This document shows, in pieces, positions 25,252-35,142 of a stretch of DNA of 64,000 nucleotides. The notes beneath the pieces are model-generated. The model was not told the origin of the DNA, searched no databases, and was given only the letters and a program-made list of their open reading frames with translations. This stretch comes from Macrococcus sp. 19Msa1099 (GTDB lineage Bacteria; Bacillota; Bacilli; Staphylococcales; Staphylococcaceae). Every line of letters begins with the position of its first letter. The stretch's first letter is position 1. Location of the stretch: positions 1,922,001 through 1,986,000 of the forward strand of contig CP079955.1 in the NCBI GenBank assembly GCA_019357535.2, given 5' to 3'. The position numbers and the translations under genes were made by a program.

Positions 25252-25731
25252 CTATAATGTCTTTTTAAGCAGACCAGATAATACTTTCTCACCAAGAATG
25301 TCTTCTTCATACTCACGTACAAGCTCGAACCCTTCTCTATAATAAAACTTCGTTGCACGTTCATTGTCCAGTGCAACCTCAACAAAGACTGCATCATACG
25401 TGTCGAAATAAGACAGACCATTATGCAGGAGTGCCCTACCGATCGCATGACGCTGATGCTCTGGCAAGACATAGATAGCAGATAAATTCAGAGCTTTTCC
25501 GTAGATGAAATTTGCGAATCCTACGATTTCTCCATCTACTTCCGCTACTAAAAATAGTGTCTCTTTAATTCTCTTTTCTAGTCTTGAAGTGCTGAACGAT
25601 GCTTCTAAAAATTGAACACTTGTGCTCGCTGTCATTATATTCTTATATGTATCGTGCCATGCTTTTGTGACCACATTTTTGATTTGAACAATATCATCTT
25701 GTGCTGCTTTACGAATACTTACCATTTCCAT
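25252..25731 (-). CDS. GNAT family N-acetyltransferase
   Basis: 159 residues, standard single GNAT domain. Motif A: LSAIYVLPEHQRHAIGRALL, a Q-x-x-A-I-G-x-A variant of the acetyl-CoA loop; motif B: FVEVALDNERATKFYYREGF, with the tail LVREYEEDILG. ATG 25731 or 25725 (AGGAGAG upstream) may be the start. The substrate is unknown. It precedes the hydratase gene in a short operon. Confidence 0.85.
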   Translation of the reverse strand: MEMVSIRKAAQDDIVQIKNVVTKAWHDTYKNIMTASTSVQFLEASFSTSRLEKRIKETLFLVAEVDGEIVGFANFIYGKALNLSAIYVLPEHQRHAIGRALLHNGLSYFDTYDAVFVEVALDNERATKFYYREGFELVREYEEDILGEKVLSGLLKKTL

Positions 25732-25803
25732 TCTCTCCTACTTCAGTTTAAAAAATTAATATCTTTTAATTATACCATTTAATTATCAGAATTGCACGAC
25801 AAC

Positions 25804-26919
25804 TTAATTGAACTGTGTTCGCTTTAAAGCTGGAGTCCCTATTGTTGTCGCACACTTAATAAACGTTAAATAGTTCAACTGTTTCATCGGAGAGAGATGT
25901 TTAATATAGATATAATGATATTCTAGATATGGTCTTGATCCTCGCGCTAATTTATAATCTTTGGCACCTGCACTGTTATTAATAGCATATCCATTACGCT
26001 TAGCAAATTCATATAACAATCCACTCGTTATAAAATAGAGGTGTTTAATGGATTGATTCATACCAAAATAAGCTGGAAATAATGTGTTCCCCGCTTCCTG
26101 TACAGCCATAAACGATACGATGCGCTCTTCATCCTTTAAGACAAACCACTGCAAATTCGTAGACTCATACATAAACTTAAAGAATTCAGCTGTATAGTGT
26201 GGATTAAAATGAGAATACTTATCTAAATATACTTGTTCATATAATGGAACTAATTGCGCAAAGTCATCATCTTCAAGCGTCATCGTAAATGTTAATCCAC
26301 TCTTATTAAATTTCTTAATATCTTTCTTTAAATCTTTACGTTCGTTCTTATTGTGCTGTTCATTGCTATCATATATGTATACTGCTCGAGATATAAGACG
26401 TTCGTAACCCGCGTTATTAAGCAATTTCATTTCATGCTTATGAAATTTATCATTTAATGTACGGAAGCAGATGGCATGCTTTGGATAACGCTCTGATAGC
26501 AGCTTTGTAATCAACTCAATTTGGTCAAATTCATACCCTTCATACATTGTTGTCGACATAAAAGAAGGGAATACCGTTACTGTTTTTTCACATGCTGGAT
26601 TCAGCACAAAGCGCCCGACTGTAAGCATTGCATTCGTTACAGGTTTTAAATATGCAGGCATGTTCATACGGTTTGTTTCGCTTACCATTTCATCAATATA
26701 CTGACCCGTAAACGAATGAATCCACGATTGATTCATTCCGCCGTCTTTAATGCTGAACGGGATAAGCTGTCCATTCAATATCATAACTTCTACACGGGCA
26801 TGCACATTCCTGATGCCACGCGTAATACCTTCCATCATATAACGTAAATATTCACGCTCTTTAATGCCAATAACAATCTGTTCAAATGGTATCTCTGTAT
26901 AAGTGCTATAGAATGTCAT
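25804..26919 (-). CDS. GNAT/FemAB-like acyltransferase paired with an ATP-grasp enzyme
   Basis: 371 residues from ATG 26919 (AGAGGAT upstream). The C-terminal 200 residues look like the FemAB/GNAT acyltransferase fold: LVPLYEQVYLDKYSHFNP, FVLKDEERIVSFMAVQEAGN, LFPAYFGMN, LLYEFAKRNGYAINNSAGAK and the terminal KLARGSRPYLEYHYIY. The N-terminal 170 residues are a second, degenerate GNAT-like part (KHAICFRTLNDKFHKHE). It is separated from the ATP-grasp gene by 10 nt, with the ribosome site overlapping the stop. An activating ligase with an acyl/aminoacyl transferase suggests synthesis of a small peptide-like or modified molecule; the product is unknown. Confidence 0.65.
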   Translation of the reverse strand: MTFYSTYTEIPFEQIVIGIKEREYLRYMMEGITRGIRNVHARVEVMILNGQLIPFSIKDGGMNQSWIHSFTGQYIDEMVSETNRMNMPAYLKPVTNAMLTVGRFVLNPACEKTVTVFPSFMSTTMYEGYEFDQIELITKLLSERYPKHAICFRTLNDKFHKHEMKLLNNAGYERLISRAVYIYDSNEQHNKNERKDLKKDIKKFNKSGLTFTMTLEDDDFAQLVPLYEQVYLDKYSHFNPHYTAEFFKFMYESTNLQWFVLKDEERIVSFMAVQEAGNTLFPAYFGMNQSIKHLYFITSGLLYEFAKRNGYAINNSAGAKDYKLARGSRPYLEYHYIYIKHLSPMKQLNYLTFIKCATTIGTPALKRTQFN

Positions 26920-26929
26920 ACACAATCCT

Positions 26930-28042
26930 CTATTTCTTTGTCATAAGGTCATCGTTCCACTCAATATCATAAGTCGTAATCGTATTCACAGTCGTCTTCA
27001 GTGACTTCGCTGTTAACCACCACTGCGCACCACTGATAAGCTGCTCAAAGAATATCCCTTTTTCACTCGGATGCCAGAATATATCCTTGCCGTACTTCAA
27101 ACGTTCTAAGTTATGTTTCTTAGGTCGCATAATGAAGTTATAGAGGGATACGAATATTAGCTGACGCGCTTCATATTTCGGTGTGCACGACTTTAACTCC
27201 CATACTTCAGGTTGCATAAATAAGGCACCATTAGTTGCACGCGGGTTACACTCAATAAAGTAATATTCACCGGTTGTATCACAATGAATCACATCAAATG
27301 CGATTTGATATGACCAGTTTAAATTGCGAATAACGCTTTCGATAATTTCCTGTAGTGTCTCATTTTTCTGCGAATGAAAGTGTGTTGAACAATTGTAACT
27401 ATCATGTGTGTTCGATAAATATAACGATGTACTTAAACTTCTTCCTTCATACGCAAAGCTATAAGAACACCATTCTGTCCCTTTAATTAATGTCTGAATC
27501 ATAAACGGAAATTCGATTAATCGCTGATTCTCTAACTCCATACGTGATAATTTACGTACGGATTGTCCGAAGCGTCCATATGGCTGCTTAACAATATATT
27601 CATTTCCTGGGTAATCATTCATAAACTCTGTTAAATCCTGATGATTCATAATATATTCTGTATCCGGGACTTTAAATCCCATCGCATCGATTAACTTTGT
27701 AAAGTTATATTTATTATGTACTGAAAGCATCTTCTGAATTTCTTCAACATAAATAGGTGCATTAATTTGTAATTTCATATAAGAAAGATAGAACGACTCT
27801 TCATTCAATGGTATAACAAGATCAATGTGATATGTGTCGATAATATCATTAATATCCTGAATATAGAGTTCTGTAGAAAATCGTGGAGAAGTGGTTATTA
27901 TAAATTGCTCAATAAACTTTGACTTCTTAATACTTACTTTCTTCGTAGAGTCCGATAGGTAAACCTTTCTACCAAGCGCGACCTGCTGCTGCAATACTTC
28001 ATACGAAATTGGTGCACGAGCACCAGTAATCAATATATTCAC
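26930..28042 (-). CDS. ATP-grasp family ligase (carboxylate-amine type)
   Basis: 370 residues from GTG 28042, chosen because AAAGGTGG is 8 nt away and because the Rossmann-like start MNILITGARAPISYEVLQQQ then appears at the N terminus; a GTG at 28054 overlaps the ribosome site. ATP-grasp elements: YIVKQPYGRFGQSVRKLSR (ATP-binding loop), FMIQTLIKGTEWCSYSF, QIAFDVIHCDTTGEYYFIEC and the metal-ligand motif FIECNPRATNGA. It is thus a carbamoyl-phosphate-synthetase-like ligase acting on a carboxylate with ATP. The last 80 residues are not diagnostic. Its downstream partner is the GNAT/FemAB gene. No adenylation, thioester or transporter gene is adjacent. Confidence 0.75.
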   Translation of the reverse strand: MNILITGARAPISYEVLQQQVALGRKVYLSDSTKKVSIKKSKFIEQFIITTSPRFSTELYIQDINDIIDTYHIDLVIPLNEESFYLSYMKLQINAPIYVEEIQKMLSVHNKYNFTKLIDAMGFKVPDTEYIMNHQDLTEFMNDYPGNEYIVKQPYGRFGQSVRKLSRMELENQRLIEFPFMIQTLIKGTEWCSYSFAYEGRSLSTSLYLSNTHDSYNCSTHFHSQKNETLQEIIESVIRNLNWSYQIAFDVIHCDTTGEYYFIECNPRATNGALFMQPEVWELKSCTPKYEARQLIFVSLYNFIMRPKKHNLERLKYGKDIFWHPSEKGIFFEQLISGAQWWLTAKSLKTTVNTITTYDIEWNDDLMTKK

Positions 28043-28163
28043 GAAATCTTCCACCTTTCATGTATGACACTTTATATTTATCGTAACAGAGAGATATTAA
28101 ACACGTGTTAATTTGCATTAAAGAAATATGTGGAATATTAAGCTGTATATTTAAAAGTATAAA

Positions 28164-28198
28164 AAAGCACAGAAAATATCATTCATTTTCTGTGCTTT
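28164..28198 (-). terminator. Terminator after the DUF1450 gene
   Basis: 14-bp stem AAAGCACAGAAAAT / ATTTTCTGTGCTTT with ATCATTC loop; the TTTTTTAT tract follows on the minus strand. Confidence 0.8.
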
Positions 28199-28205
28199 AG
28201 TGCAT

Positions 28206-28535
28206 CTAACCTTTATTTAATTTCGCTTTTAGCTTCGCGTTCTGCTCATCCAGTCTGCGTTTACGTTCGGCATTACGCTTCGCTAAACGTGCCTCTTCTT
28301 CTGGATCACGTTTTTGAGAAAGACGTTTCTTCACTTTCTCCATCAGCTCATCTTCAGTAAGTGCTGCAAGCGGGCGATTGTTCACAAATGCAAAAGTTTT
28401 CTTACGTCCTGGTCCACAGTAAGACTGGCATGCAATTTCCACTTCAGCATCGGGGTCTAACTTTTCTAATTTTGGTAACAACGTTCTTAAACACACACCT
28501 TGGCAGTCATCACATACCTGAAACTTATTACGCAT
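28206..28535 (-). CDS. DUF1450 / UPF0349 family protein (YuzB-like)
   Basis: 109 residues. N terminus has two cysteine pairs, [13 protein letters not shown] and [20 protein letters not shown], with the DUF1450 ending [15 protein letters not shown], as in YuzB-type small thioredoxin-like proteins that may bind iron-sulfur or metal. The last 40 residues are an extra charged helix ([20 protein letters not shown]). Function unknown. It is 5 nt downstream of lipL, likely in the pta-lipL operon. Confidence 0.8.
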   Translation of the reverse strand: MRNKFQVCDDCQGVCLRTLLPKLEKLDPDAEVEIACQSYCGPGRKKTFAFVNNRPLAALTEDELMEKVKKRLSQKRDPEEEARLAKRNAERKRRLDEQNAKLKAKLNKG

Positions 28536-28540
28536 TTATG

Positions 28541-29365
28541 TCACCCTTCCTGATTTATCTTCAATTTACTATTACGTTCAATCATGCGCTCGAAATATAT
28601 ATTATACAATGTCCACATGTCGTTTGTCATCTCATTATTTGAAAGTGTTGCACCCAGTGCTTTCATCGCAAACAATAATTTAAACAGCACTTCTTCAACA
28701 GACAACTTTGTCTCGAGCAATTCTTCAAGGCTTGCCATGCATGATGGATCAATATCCGGATAATGAAACTTCGTCTCTTGCCCGTTCAATGCAATGTCAT
28801 AAAACTGACGCATCAGCTCGGCACGCTCGCCGCCACTGCCCTCAATACACAAATAAATCTGGACTGCAATTCCACCTTTAACACGGCGTTGCGATATGCC
28901 TGCAAACTTCTTACCATCAATGCTTAAGTCATAGCTCCCCGGACAATACGAGCGCGTAATTTCTTTCGCTTCAATACGTTTACCGTACGACGCAAACATC
29001 TCCTGCACAAGTTCGTACATGTACTCATAACCTGCATCAATCGAAAAGCTGATATCCCCTTTAAATATAAGAGAAATATTCAGCACACCTGCATCAAGCA
29101 CAACACCTAACCCTCCGGAATTACGTACAATCGCACCATATCCTTGATTATTCAAGTATTCTATCCCTTCAGCTAAATATGGTAATCTCGCATCATGAAT
29201 GCCAAGTATAACGACATGATTATGTACCCACGTTCTCACTACAGAATCATTACCTTGACCCACTAAATGACAGTACATATCATCAAAACTAAAGGACTGC
29301 ATCGGCTGCAGTCCTGTCGTATGATCAACATATTGCCATTTTCCTTCGAAAATGGAACCTGTCAT
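28541..29365 (-). CDS. lipL: Octanoyl-[GcvH]:protein N-octanoyltransferase
   Basis: 274 residues, lipoate-ligase fold. Motifs: AIVRNSGGLGVVLDAGVLNI (lipoyl-binding core), the catalytic Cys in RSYCPGSYDLSIDGKKFAGI, then SQRRVKGGIAVQIYL. LipL (YwfL) moves octanoyl from GcvH to the E2 subunits in the Gram-positive lipoyl-relay; its Cys-based amidotransfer distinguishes it from LplA. The start ATG overlaps the pta stop (TAATG). The pta-lipL order is that of S. aureus and Bacillus. Confidence 0.92.
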   Translation of the reverse strand: MTGSIFEGKWQYVDHTTGLQPMQSFSFDDMYCHLVGQGNDSVVRTWVHNHVVILGIHDARLPYLAEGIEYLNNQGYGAIVRNSGGLGVVLDAGVLNISLIFKGDISFSIDAGYEYMYELVQEMFASYGKRIEAKEITRSYCPGSYDLSIDGKKFAGISQRRVKGGIAVQIYLCIEGSGGERAELMRQFYDIALNGQETKFHYPDIDPSCMASLEELLETKLSVEEVLFKLLFAMKALGATLSNNEMTNDMWTLYNIYFERMIERNSKLKINQEG

Positions 29366-30354
29366 TATAGTGATTGTGCTGCAGTAATGATTGATAATGA
29401 TACTACATCTTCAGTAGAACATCCGCGTGATAAATCATTTACTGGTGCATTTAATCCTTGTAAGATTGGTCCAACTGCGTCGAATCCACCTAAACGTTGT
29501 GCAATTTTGTAACCGATGTTACCCGCTTCTAATGAAGGGAATACGAATACATTTGCATCACCTTGAATTGGAGACTCAGGTGCTTTCTTCGCTGCAACTG
29601 AAGGAACAAACGCTGCATCAAACTGGAATTCACCATCAATTACGACACCTTGTAAATCGCTTTCTGAAGCTAACTTCTCCTGTGCTAATTTCGTTGCTTC
29701 TGTTACTTTCTCAGTTTCAGGTGTTTTTGCTGAACCTTTCGTTGAGAAGCTTAACATTGCAACTTTCGGTTCCATACCGAATTGTTTTGCAGTCTTCGCT
29801 GATTCAATCGCAATCTCGGCTAATGCTTGTGAATCTAATTGAGGGTTAATTGCACAGTCACCCATAACGTACTGTTCTTCTCCACGCATCATGAAGAATA
29901 CACCTGATGTACGAGATACGCCTGGCTTCGTCTTAATAATTTGTAATGCAGGACGTACAGTATCCGCTGTAGAATGTGCTGCACCTGATACTAAGCCAGC
30001 TGCATGACCAGCATATACTAACATCGTACCAAAATAGTTCGGATCCTTTAACATTTCAGTCGCTTGTTCTTCTGTCGCTTTACCTTTACGGCGCTCTACA
30101 AACTTCGCAATTAAGTCTTCACGTAATTCGCTCGTAGCCGGGTCCATTATTTCAATACCATCAATCGCAACACCTAACTTTGTAGCAAGTGCTTCGATTT
30201 CAGCTTTATCACCTAGAACGATAGGTGCAACTTTATCACCTTTATGTAACTCAACTGCAGCTTGTAATACTCTCTCATCGTTACCTTCAGGTAGTACAAT
30301 CTTCACATTCTTCCCTGAAAGTTTCTCGTTTAATACTTCTAATAAATTAGCCAT
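29365..30354 (-). CDS. pta: Phosphate acetyltransferase
   Basis: 329 residues, single-domain PTA. It interconverts acetyl-CoA and acetyl phosphate; with acetate kinase it makes ATP from overflow acetate. Visible are KIVLPEGNDERVLQAAVEL at the N terminus, GLVSGAAHSTADTVRPALQI (about 112-131, substrate site), ADCAINPQLD-type motif (GDCAINPQLDSQ) and VFPSLEAGNIGYKIAQRLGG near the C terminus. It heads the pta-lipL-DUF1450 operon and is divergent from hemQ. In staphylococci it lies at this same position. Confidence 0.95.
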   Translation of the reverse strand: MANLLEVLNEKLSGKNVKIVLPEGNDERVLQAAVELHKGDKVAPIVLGDKAEIEALATKLGVAIDGIEIMDPATSELREDLIAKFVERRKGKATEEQATEMLKDPNYFGTMLVYAGHAAGLVSGAAHSTADTVRPALQIIKTKPGVSRTSGVFFMMRGEEQYVMGDCAINPQLDSQALAEIAIESAKTAKQFGMEPKVAMLSFSTKGSAKTPETEKVTEATKLAQEKLASESDLQGVVIDGEFQFDAAFVPSVAAKKAPESPIQGDANVFVFPSLEAGNIGYKIAQRLGGFDAVGPILQGLNAPVNDLSRGCSTEDVVSLSIITAAQSL

Positions 30355-30505
30355 AATAGCCTCCCGAATGAATTAAATTATTTCCGTACCTATTATAAAC
30401 CTAATTGCATTATTTTTCACGTCATCAATTTGTAGATTATAAGAAATTACTTATACCATTATATATGTTAGAATAAACATGATTAAATTTAAGGAGAGAT
30501 GGATA

Positions 30506-31255
30506 ATGAATGAAGCAGCAAAGACATTAGACGGATGGTATAGTTTACATCTATTCTATGCAATCGATTTTACAAGCCTTAAAATTTTAGAACAAAGCGA
30601 AAGAACTGCGATGGTTGAAGAGTTTAAAGCGTTTATCAACACTTTAGAAGACAACCATAGTGCAAAGGAAGGTTCATATGCGTTATACAACATTACAGGA
30701 CAGAAAGCTGACTTAATGCTCTGGGTTTTACGCCCTGAAATGAAAGACTTAACAGCACTTGAAAACAAATTCAACAAACTTGCAATTAGAGATTTCTTAA
30801 TCCCTACATATTCATACGTTTCAGTAATTGAGTTAAGCAACTACTTAGCGGGTGACTCAAATGAAGACCCATATGAAAACCCACATATTAAAGCAAGATT
30901 ATACCCGGAATTACCACGCTCTGAATATGTATGTTTCTATCCAATGGATAAACGTCGTCAAGGTGAAGACAATTGGTATATGTTAGATATGGATCACCGC
31001 AAAGGACTTATGCGTTCACACGGCATGATCGGTCGTGGCTATGCAGGCATCGTTAAACAATTTATCACAGGATCTGTAGGATTCGACGATTATGAATGGG
31101 GTGTTACACTCTTCTCAGACGATGTATTACAATTTAAGAAACTTGTATACGAAATGAGATTCGACGAAGTATCAGCACGTTACGGTGAGTTTGGCGGCTT
31201 CTACGTCGGAAACATTCTTACAGTAAATGACCTTCAAGATTTATTTGCATTATAA
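30506..31255 (+). CDS. hemQ: Coproheme decarboxylase (HemQ)
   Basis: 249 residues from ATG 30506 (AAGGAGAG upstream). Last enzyme of the coproporphyrin-dependent haem pathway of Gram-positives; oxidatively decarboxylates coproheme III to haem b with H2O2. Chlorite-dismutase-like fold: [33 protein letters not shown], the axial His region [19 protein letters not shown] and [19 protein letters not shown]. Monocistronic, divergent from pta, and ends in a perfect bidirectional terminator with sstD. Confidence 0.95.
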   Translation: MNEAAKTLDGWYSLHLFYAIDFTSLKILEQSERTAMVEEFKAFINTLEDNHSAKEGSYALYNITGQKADLMLWVLRPEMKDLTALENKFNKLAIRDFLIPTYSYVSVIELSNYLAGDSNEDPYENPHIKARLYPELPRSEYVCFYPMDKRRQGEDNWYMLDMDHRKGLMRSHGMIGRGYAGIVKQFITGSVGFDDYEWGVTLFSDDVLQFKKLVYEMRFDEVSARYGEFGGFYVGNILTVNDLQDLFAL

Positions 31256-31293
31256 AAATAATGCGTGTGTCAAAAGACACACGCATTATTTTT
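31254..31293. terminator. Bidirectional terminator hemQ / sstD
   Basis: 18-bp perfect stem AAAAATAATGCGTGTGTC / GACACACGCATTATTTTT with AAAA loop. It overlaps both stop codons. Confidence 0.9.
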
Positions 31294-32332
31294 ATTTATA
31301 AGCTTTCTCTACTTCTTCAATTTGTTTCACAATCGTTACTGCACCACCGCTTGAGAAGTACCATAAGTATGGATCTACTTCTACGACTTTATTATCTTTA
31401 ATTGCGTTAACGTTTTTAATAACATCATTTGATAACGCTTGTTCAGCTGAAGACTTACCACCTACAGCTACCCCACGGTCCATCGCAAAGATAATATCCG
31501 GATTCTTCTTGTTGATATATTCAAAGTTAATTACTTGTCCGTGACCTTTTGCTGTAATATTTTCATCCGTTTCTTTCACGCCTAATACATCATGAATAAA
31601 CCCGAAACGTCCGCCTTTACCGAATACAGAAAGTTCACCTTCATTTGCTAACACGAACAATCCTTTTTTATCTGATTTCTCAGTCATTGCTTTAACTTCT
31701 TTGATTTTTTTATCTATGTCTGCAATAAGCTTTTCAGTTTCTTTCTCTTTACCGAAGATTTTGCCGATATTTTCAGTATTCACTTTAATACTATCGATAT
31801 AGTTCTTATCATCTGCACCAACATATACAATTTGTGCTTTCGGTGCTGCTTTTTTCATTTCATCCATTACCTTCTGGTTAGCCTGACGACCTGAGATTAA
31901 GATAAGGTCTGGTTGCATTTCAGCTAATTTTTCAAAGTTTGGTTCTTTTAGGCTTCCTAAGTTTGCATATTTATCATCTTTATATTCTTTTAAGAATTCA
32001 GGTAAGCTACGGTTCCCTTCACCTTTTGGCATACCTTTTACGTTTTTATCCGCGCCAATTTCCTTTAATGTTGTAAGTGTTCCGTAATCAAATACTGCAA
32101 CGCTTTTTGGGTTTTTAATTACTTCCACAGTTTCAGATACTTCTTTTGCGTCACTACCGTCTTCTTTTTCACCCATTAACTTATATTTATTATCGATTTT
32201 TACTGTTTCAGCTTTGTCATTTGAACCACTTGATGTTTTGTCATCTGTTTTAGAAGTATCCTTCGTTCCTCCACATGCTGCTAATACTAAAATTAATGAT
32301 AATGTGATAACTAATCCAATAATACGTTTCAT
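31292..32332 (-). CDS. sstD: Catechol-siderophore-binding lipoprotein
   Basis: 346 residues. Signal MKRIIGLVITLSLILVLAAC with lipobox LAAC. The mature protein matches the S. aureus SstD pattern closely: YKLMGEKEDGSDAKEVSETV, VAVFDYGTLTTLKEIG, KGMPKGEGNRSLPEFLKEY, LILISGRQANQK, FVLANEGELSVFGKGGRFGF and IIFAMDRGVAVGGKSSAEQA. SstD binds ferric catecholates, including stress hormones, and hands them to SstAB. It is the last gene of sstABCD. The 92-nt gap before it is the widest in the operon. Confidence 0.93.
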   Translation of the reverse strand: MKRIIGLVITLSLILVLAACGGTKDTSKTDDKTSSGSNDKAETVKIDNKYKLMGEKEDGSDAKEVSETVEVIKNPKSVAVFDYGTLTTLKEIGADKNVKGMPKGEGNRSLPEFLKEYKDDKYANLGSLKEPNFEKLAEMQPDLILISGRQANQKVMDEMKKAAPKAQIVYVGADDKNYIDSIKVNTENIGKIFGKEKETEKLIADIDKKIKEVKAMTEKSDKKGLFVLANEGELSVFGKGGRFGFIHDVLGVKETDENITAKGHGQVINFEYINKKNPDIIFAMDRGVAVGGKSSAEQALSNDVIKNVNAIKDNKVVEVDPYLWYFSSGGAVTIVKQIEEVEKAYK

Positions 32333-32424
32333 TTTCCAGTCTCCTTAGTGTAATGTATTTCCCCCGTTTTATCGCTGCCCCATAGTAGTAATAACCCGGC
32401 AACACTCCTTTCGATGATTTAAGT

Positions 32425-33231
32425 TTATACCGCCTGAACTTCTTCTATAAATTCATCTACCGTCATACTTTCATCATCGAAGTATACACAAATTTGCTGT
32501 CCGAATATGCACTCGATATTAATGTCCATATCGTATACAGTCTTCAAGTTTTCTGTTGTGATACATTCGTTTTTCGTTCCATCCAGCAGTACTTCACCGT
32601 CTTTCAGGGCGATAATGTAATCTGCGTAACATGATGCGAAGTTAATGTCGTGTATTACGATTACAATCGTTTTTCCTTTTTCGCGTACTAAACGACGTAA
32701 TAGCTGCATCATTTGTACCGAATGTTTCATATCAAGATTATTTAGTGGTTCATCAAGGAAGATATAGTCTGTATCTTGTGCTAATGTCATCGCAATATAT
32801 GCGCGTTGTCTTTGTCCACCTGATAATTCATCAAGAAATCTTGTTTCAAAAGATTCTAACTCTAAATAGTCGATTGCTTCGTTAACGATACGTTCGTCTT
32901 CTTTCGTGAGACGTCCTTTTGAATATGGAAATCGTCCGAAGTTTACAAGATCACGTACTGTTATCTTTAAATTCGTATGGTTACTTTGTTTCAATACTGC
33001 AAGCTGCATCGCGATATCATCGCTTTTCATCTTACTGATTTCTTGATTATTTAACTGCACTGTCCCTTTATCAAAATCAGACAGTCTCGTAATGGCTGAT
33101 AACAATGTACTCTTACCAGCACCGTTTGGGCCGATAATCGCTGTGATTGCACCTTTCTTAATTTCCGTTGATACGTCTTTTAATATTGTTTTATTACCGA
33201 TATTTTTATACAAATTGTTAACTTTAATCAT
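32425..33231 (-). CDS. sstC: Siderophore ABC transporter ATPase
   Basis: 268 residues from ATG 33231 (AAGGAGGG 6 nt upstream); a longer frame to 33312 is spurious. Walker A GPNGAGKSTL (about 33-42), Q-loop LKQSN, signature LSGGQRQRAYIAMTLAQD, Walker B YIFLDEPLNNLD and the switch VIHDINFA. Energises import through SstAB at the inner membrane face. The start lies 8 nt inside the end of sstB, so translation is coupled. Confidence 0.95.
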   Translation of the reverse strand: MIKVNNLYKNIGNKTILKDVSTEIKKGAITAIIGPNGAGKSTLLSAITRLSDFDKGTVQLNNQEISKMKSDDIAMQLAVLKQSNHTNLKITVRDLVNFGRFPYSKGRLTKEDERIVNEAIDYLELESFETRFLDELSGGQRQRAYIAMTLAQDTDYIFLDEPLNNLDMKHSVQMMQLLRRLVREKGKTIVIVIHDINFASCYADYIIALKDGEVLLDGTKNECITTENLKTVYDMDINIECIFGQQICVYFDDESMTVDEFIEEVQAV

Positions 33232-34177
33232 GAGCGCCCTCCTTGAATAATAAGTATATGAAGTAAATCCCTCCGATAAAGTTGATAAGTATCGTAATCT
33301 CTGTCGTTCCATCGAAGAAATATTGATTGATCATTTGGCCAAGTAACAATGTAATTGCGGATACTGCAATTACAGAAATGATTAAATATTGGTGTTTAAA
33401 TGTCTGCATGAGCTGATAAGTTACGTTACATACGATAATACCTAAAAACGTAATCGGTCCAACGAGTGCTGTTGAAATGCTGACTAGTATTGCAATTACA
33501 AGCAGCATGTTACGTGTAAGCCTGTCGACATTTACACCAAGATTGGTTGCATGGGTCTTTCCGAGGCTTAACACATCTAATTCATATGATTTCTTGTAAA
33601 TATATATCAGTAATATGATGATGAGTGCACAGCTGATAATTAATAGTTTCTCATTCACTGTATTAAAGCTCGCAAACAATTTATCCTGTAACAGCAAGAA
33701 GTCATCTGGATTCATAACCATATGCATAAAGCTTGATAAGCTTGAAAAACATGTCCCCATTACAATACCAAAAAGTAGTACAAAGTATACGGACGTATTC
33801 TTCTTAAATACGAGGTTGAATAAACCTAATGTAAAACCAATCATTAATATTACAGAGACGAAGAAGTTCGTATATACGTTAAACACGGCATCTCCCATCT
33901 TCCCGAACAAGAAGATAATAATCGTCTGAATAAATAAGTACACAGCGTCTAACCCAATGACTGAAGGAGTTAATAAATGATTCTCAGTAATCGACTGGAA
34001 TACGAGTGATGATACACCAATTGCTGCACCTACAAGTAATATCGCTGCAAGTTTTCTTAATCTTGAAGGGAGAACGTAATCAAGAATTGCAAAATTCAAC
34101 TGAATCAGCACAAACCCTGTCATAAGGAGCAGCATTACAATAATGAGTGCACTCGCCTTTTTCATTTGGCTAGACAT
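33224..34177 (-). CDS. sstB: Siderophore ABC permease (FecCD family)
   Basis: 317 residues with 9-10 membrane helices. FecCD family: SRLRKLAAILLVGAAIGVSS, SLGKTHATNLGVNVDRLTRN and VGPITFLGIIVCNVTYQLM. Forms the heterodimeric channel with SstA. Overlaps sstA by 8 nt and sstC by 8 nt. Confidence 0.93.
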   Translation of the reverse strand: MSSQMKKASALIIVMLLLMTGFVLIQLNFAILDYVLPSRLRKLAAILLVGAAIGVSSLVFQSITENHLLTPSVIGLDAVYLFIQTIIIFLFGKMGDAVFNVYTNFFVSVILMIGFTLGLFNLVFKKNTSVYFVLLFGIVMGTCFSSLSSFMHMVMNPDDFLLLQDKLFASFNTVNEKLLIISCALIIILLIYIYKKSYELDVLSLGKTHATNLGVNVDRLTRNMLLVIAILVSISTALVGPITFLGIIVCNVTYQLMQTFKHQYLIISVIAVSAITLLLGQMINQYFFDGTTEITILINFIGGIYFIYLLFKEGAHD

Positions 34178-35123
34178 ATGACTTCCTCCTTTTCAGAAGA
34201 ATCGCCATGAAGATAACACTTCCTACGATCCCGAGTGTGAGACCAATCGGAATCTCATAAGGAAAGATAATTAATCGACTGAATATATCTGCTACCATAA
34301 CAAGAATTGCACCAAACAGTGCTGTATATGGTAAAGCTTTATTCATATGATCGCCGACAAACAGTCCGACGATATTCGGAATAATCAATCCTAAAAATGG
34401 TAATACACCGACTGTTACAACTACTGTCGCCGAAACGATTGCAGCAATAACAACTCCTAAATTCATCATCTTCGCGTAAGATATACCTAAGTTTTTACTG
34501 AAGGACTCCCCCATTCCGACGATGGTAAAGTGATGCGCAAAGAGGTAAATCAGCACTACCATAGGAATAATAACAAATAATACTTCATAGCGTCCTTTCG
34601 TAATCATCGAGAAGTCTCCCACAAAGAAGTTAGAAATACTTTGCATAGCATTGAAACGTAGTGCCATAAACGTCGCTAAACTTGAAACGATGTTACCGAG
34701 CATGAGCCCTACAAGGGGAATAAAGATAGCATCTTTAAACTTGATACGATTGACAATCCACATAAACATCATCGTACCGATAATCGCTGAAACAATACTG
34801 AATGATAATTTAACAAGTAGTGGTGCTTGTGCAAAGAATATCATTGCGATGAGTACACCAAACTTCGCAAAATCCATCGTCCCCGCTGTTGTTGGTGACA
34901 CGAATTTATTACGTGTGAGCTGCTGCATCAACAAACCCGCCACACTTAGTGCTACACCGGCTAATATAATAGCAAATGTTCTCGGCAATCGACTGTTCAA
35001 CAAAATATTCTTTTGATTCTCATCCAAGTTTAGTAAATTTGATGGGCTCAAATCTACAACACCAATAAACATTGAAATTATAGACAAAACCAGCAACAGT
35101 AATGTGGTGTAAATTATTTTCAT
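34170..35123 (-). CDS. sstA: Siderophore ABC permease (FecCD family)
   Basis: 317 residues from ATG 35123 (AGGAGC 8 nt upstream; the TTG at 35129 overlaps that site). Hallmarks SRLPRTFAIILAGVALSVAG, LMQQLTRNKFVSPTTAGTMD, SFSKNLGISYAKMMNLGV, TVGVLPFLGLIIPNIVGLFV. First gene of sstABCD, preceded by a Fur-type operator at 35143-35176. Partner of SstB. Confidence 0.93.
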   Translation of the reverse strand: MKIIYTTLLLLVLSIISMFIGVVDLSPSNLLNLDENQKNILLNSRLPRTFAIILAGVALSVAGLLMQQLTRNKFVSPTTAGTMDFAKFGVLIAMIFFAQAPLLVKLSFSIVSAIIGTMMFMWIVNRIKFKDAIFIPLVGLMLGNIVSSLATFMALRFNAMQSISNFFVGDFSMITKGRYEVLFVIIPMVVLIYLFAHHFTIVGMGESFSKNLGISYAKMMNLGVVIAAIVSATVVVTVGVLPFLGLIIPNIVGLFVGDHMNKALPYTALFGAILVMVADIFSRLIIFPYEIPIGLTLGIVGSVIFMAILLKRRKSYV

Positions 35124-35142
35124 GAACAAAAGCTCCTGTCAT

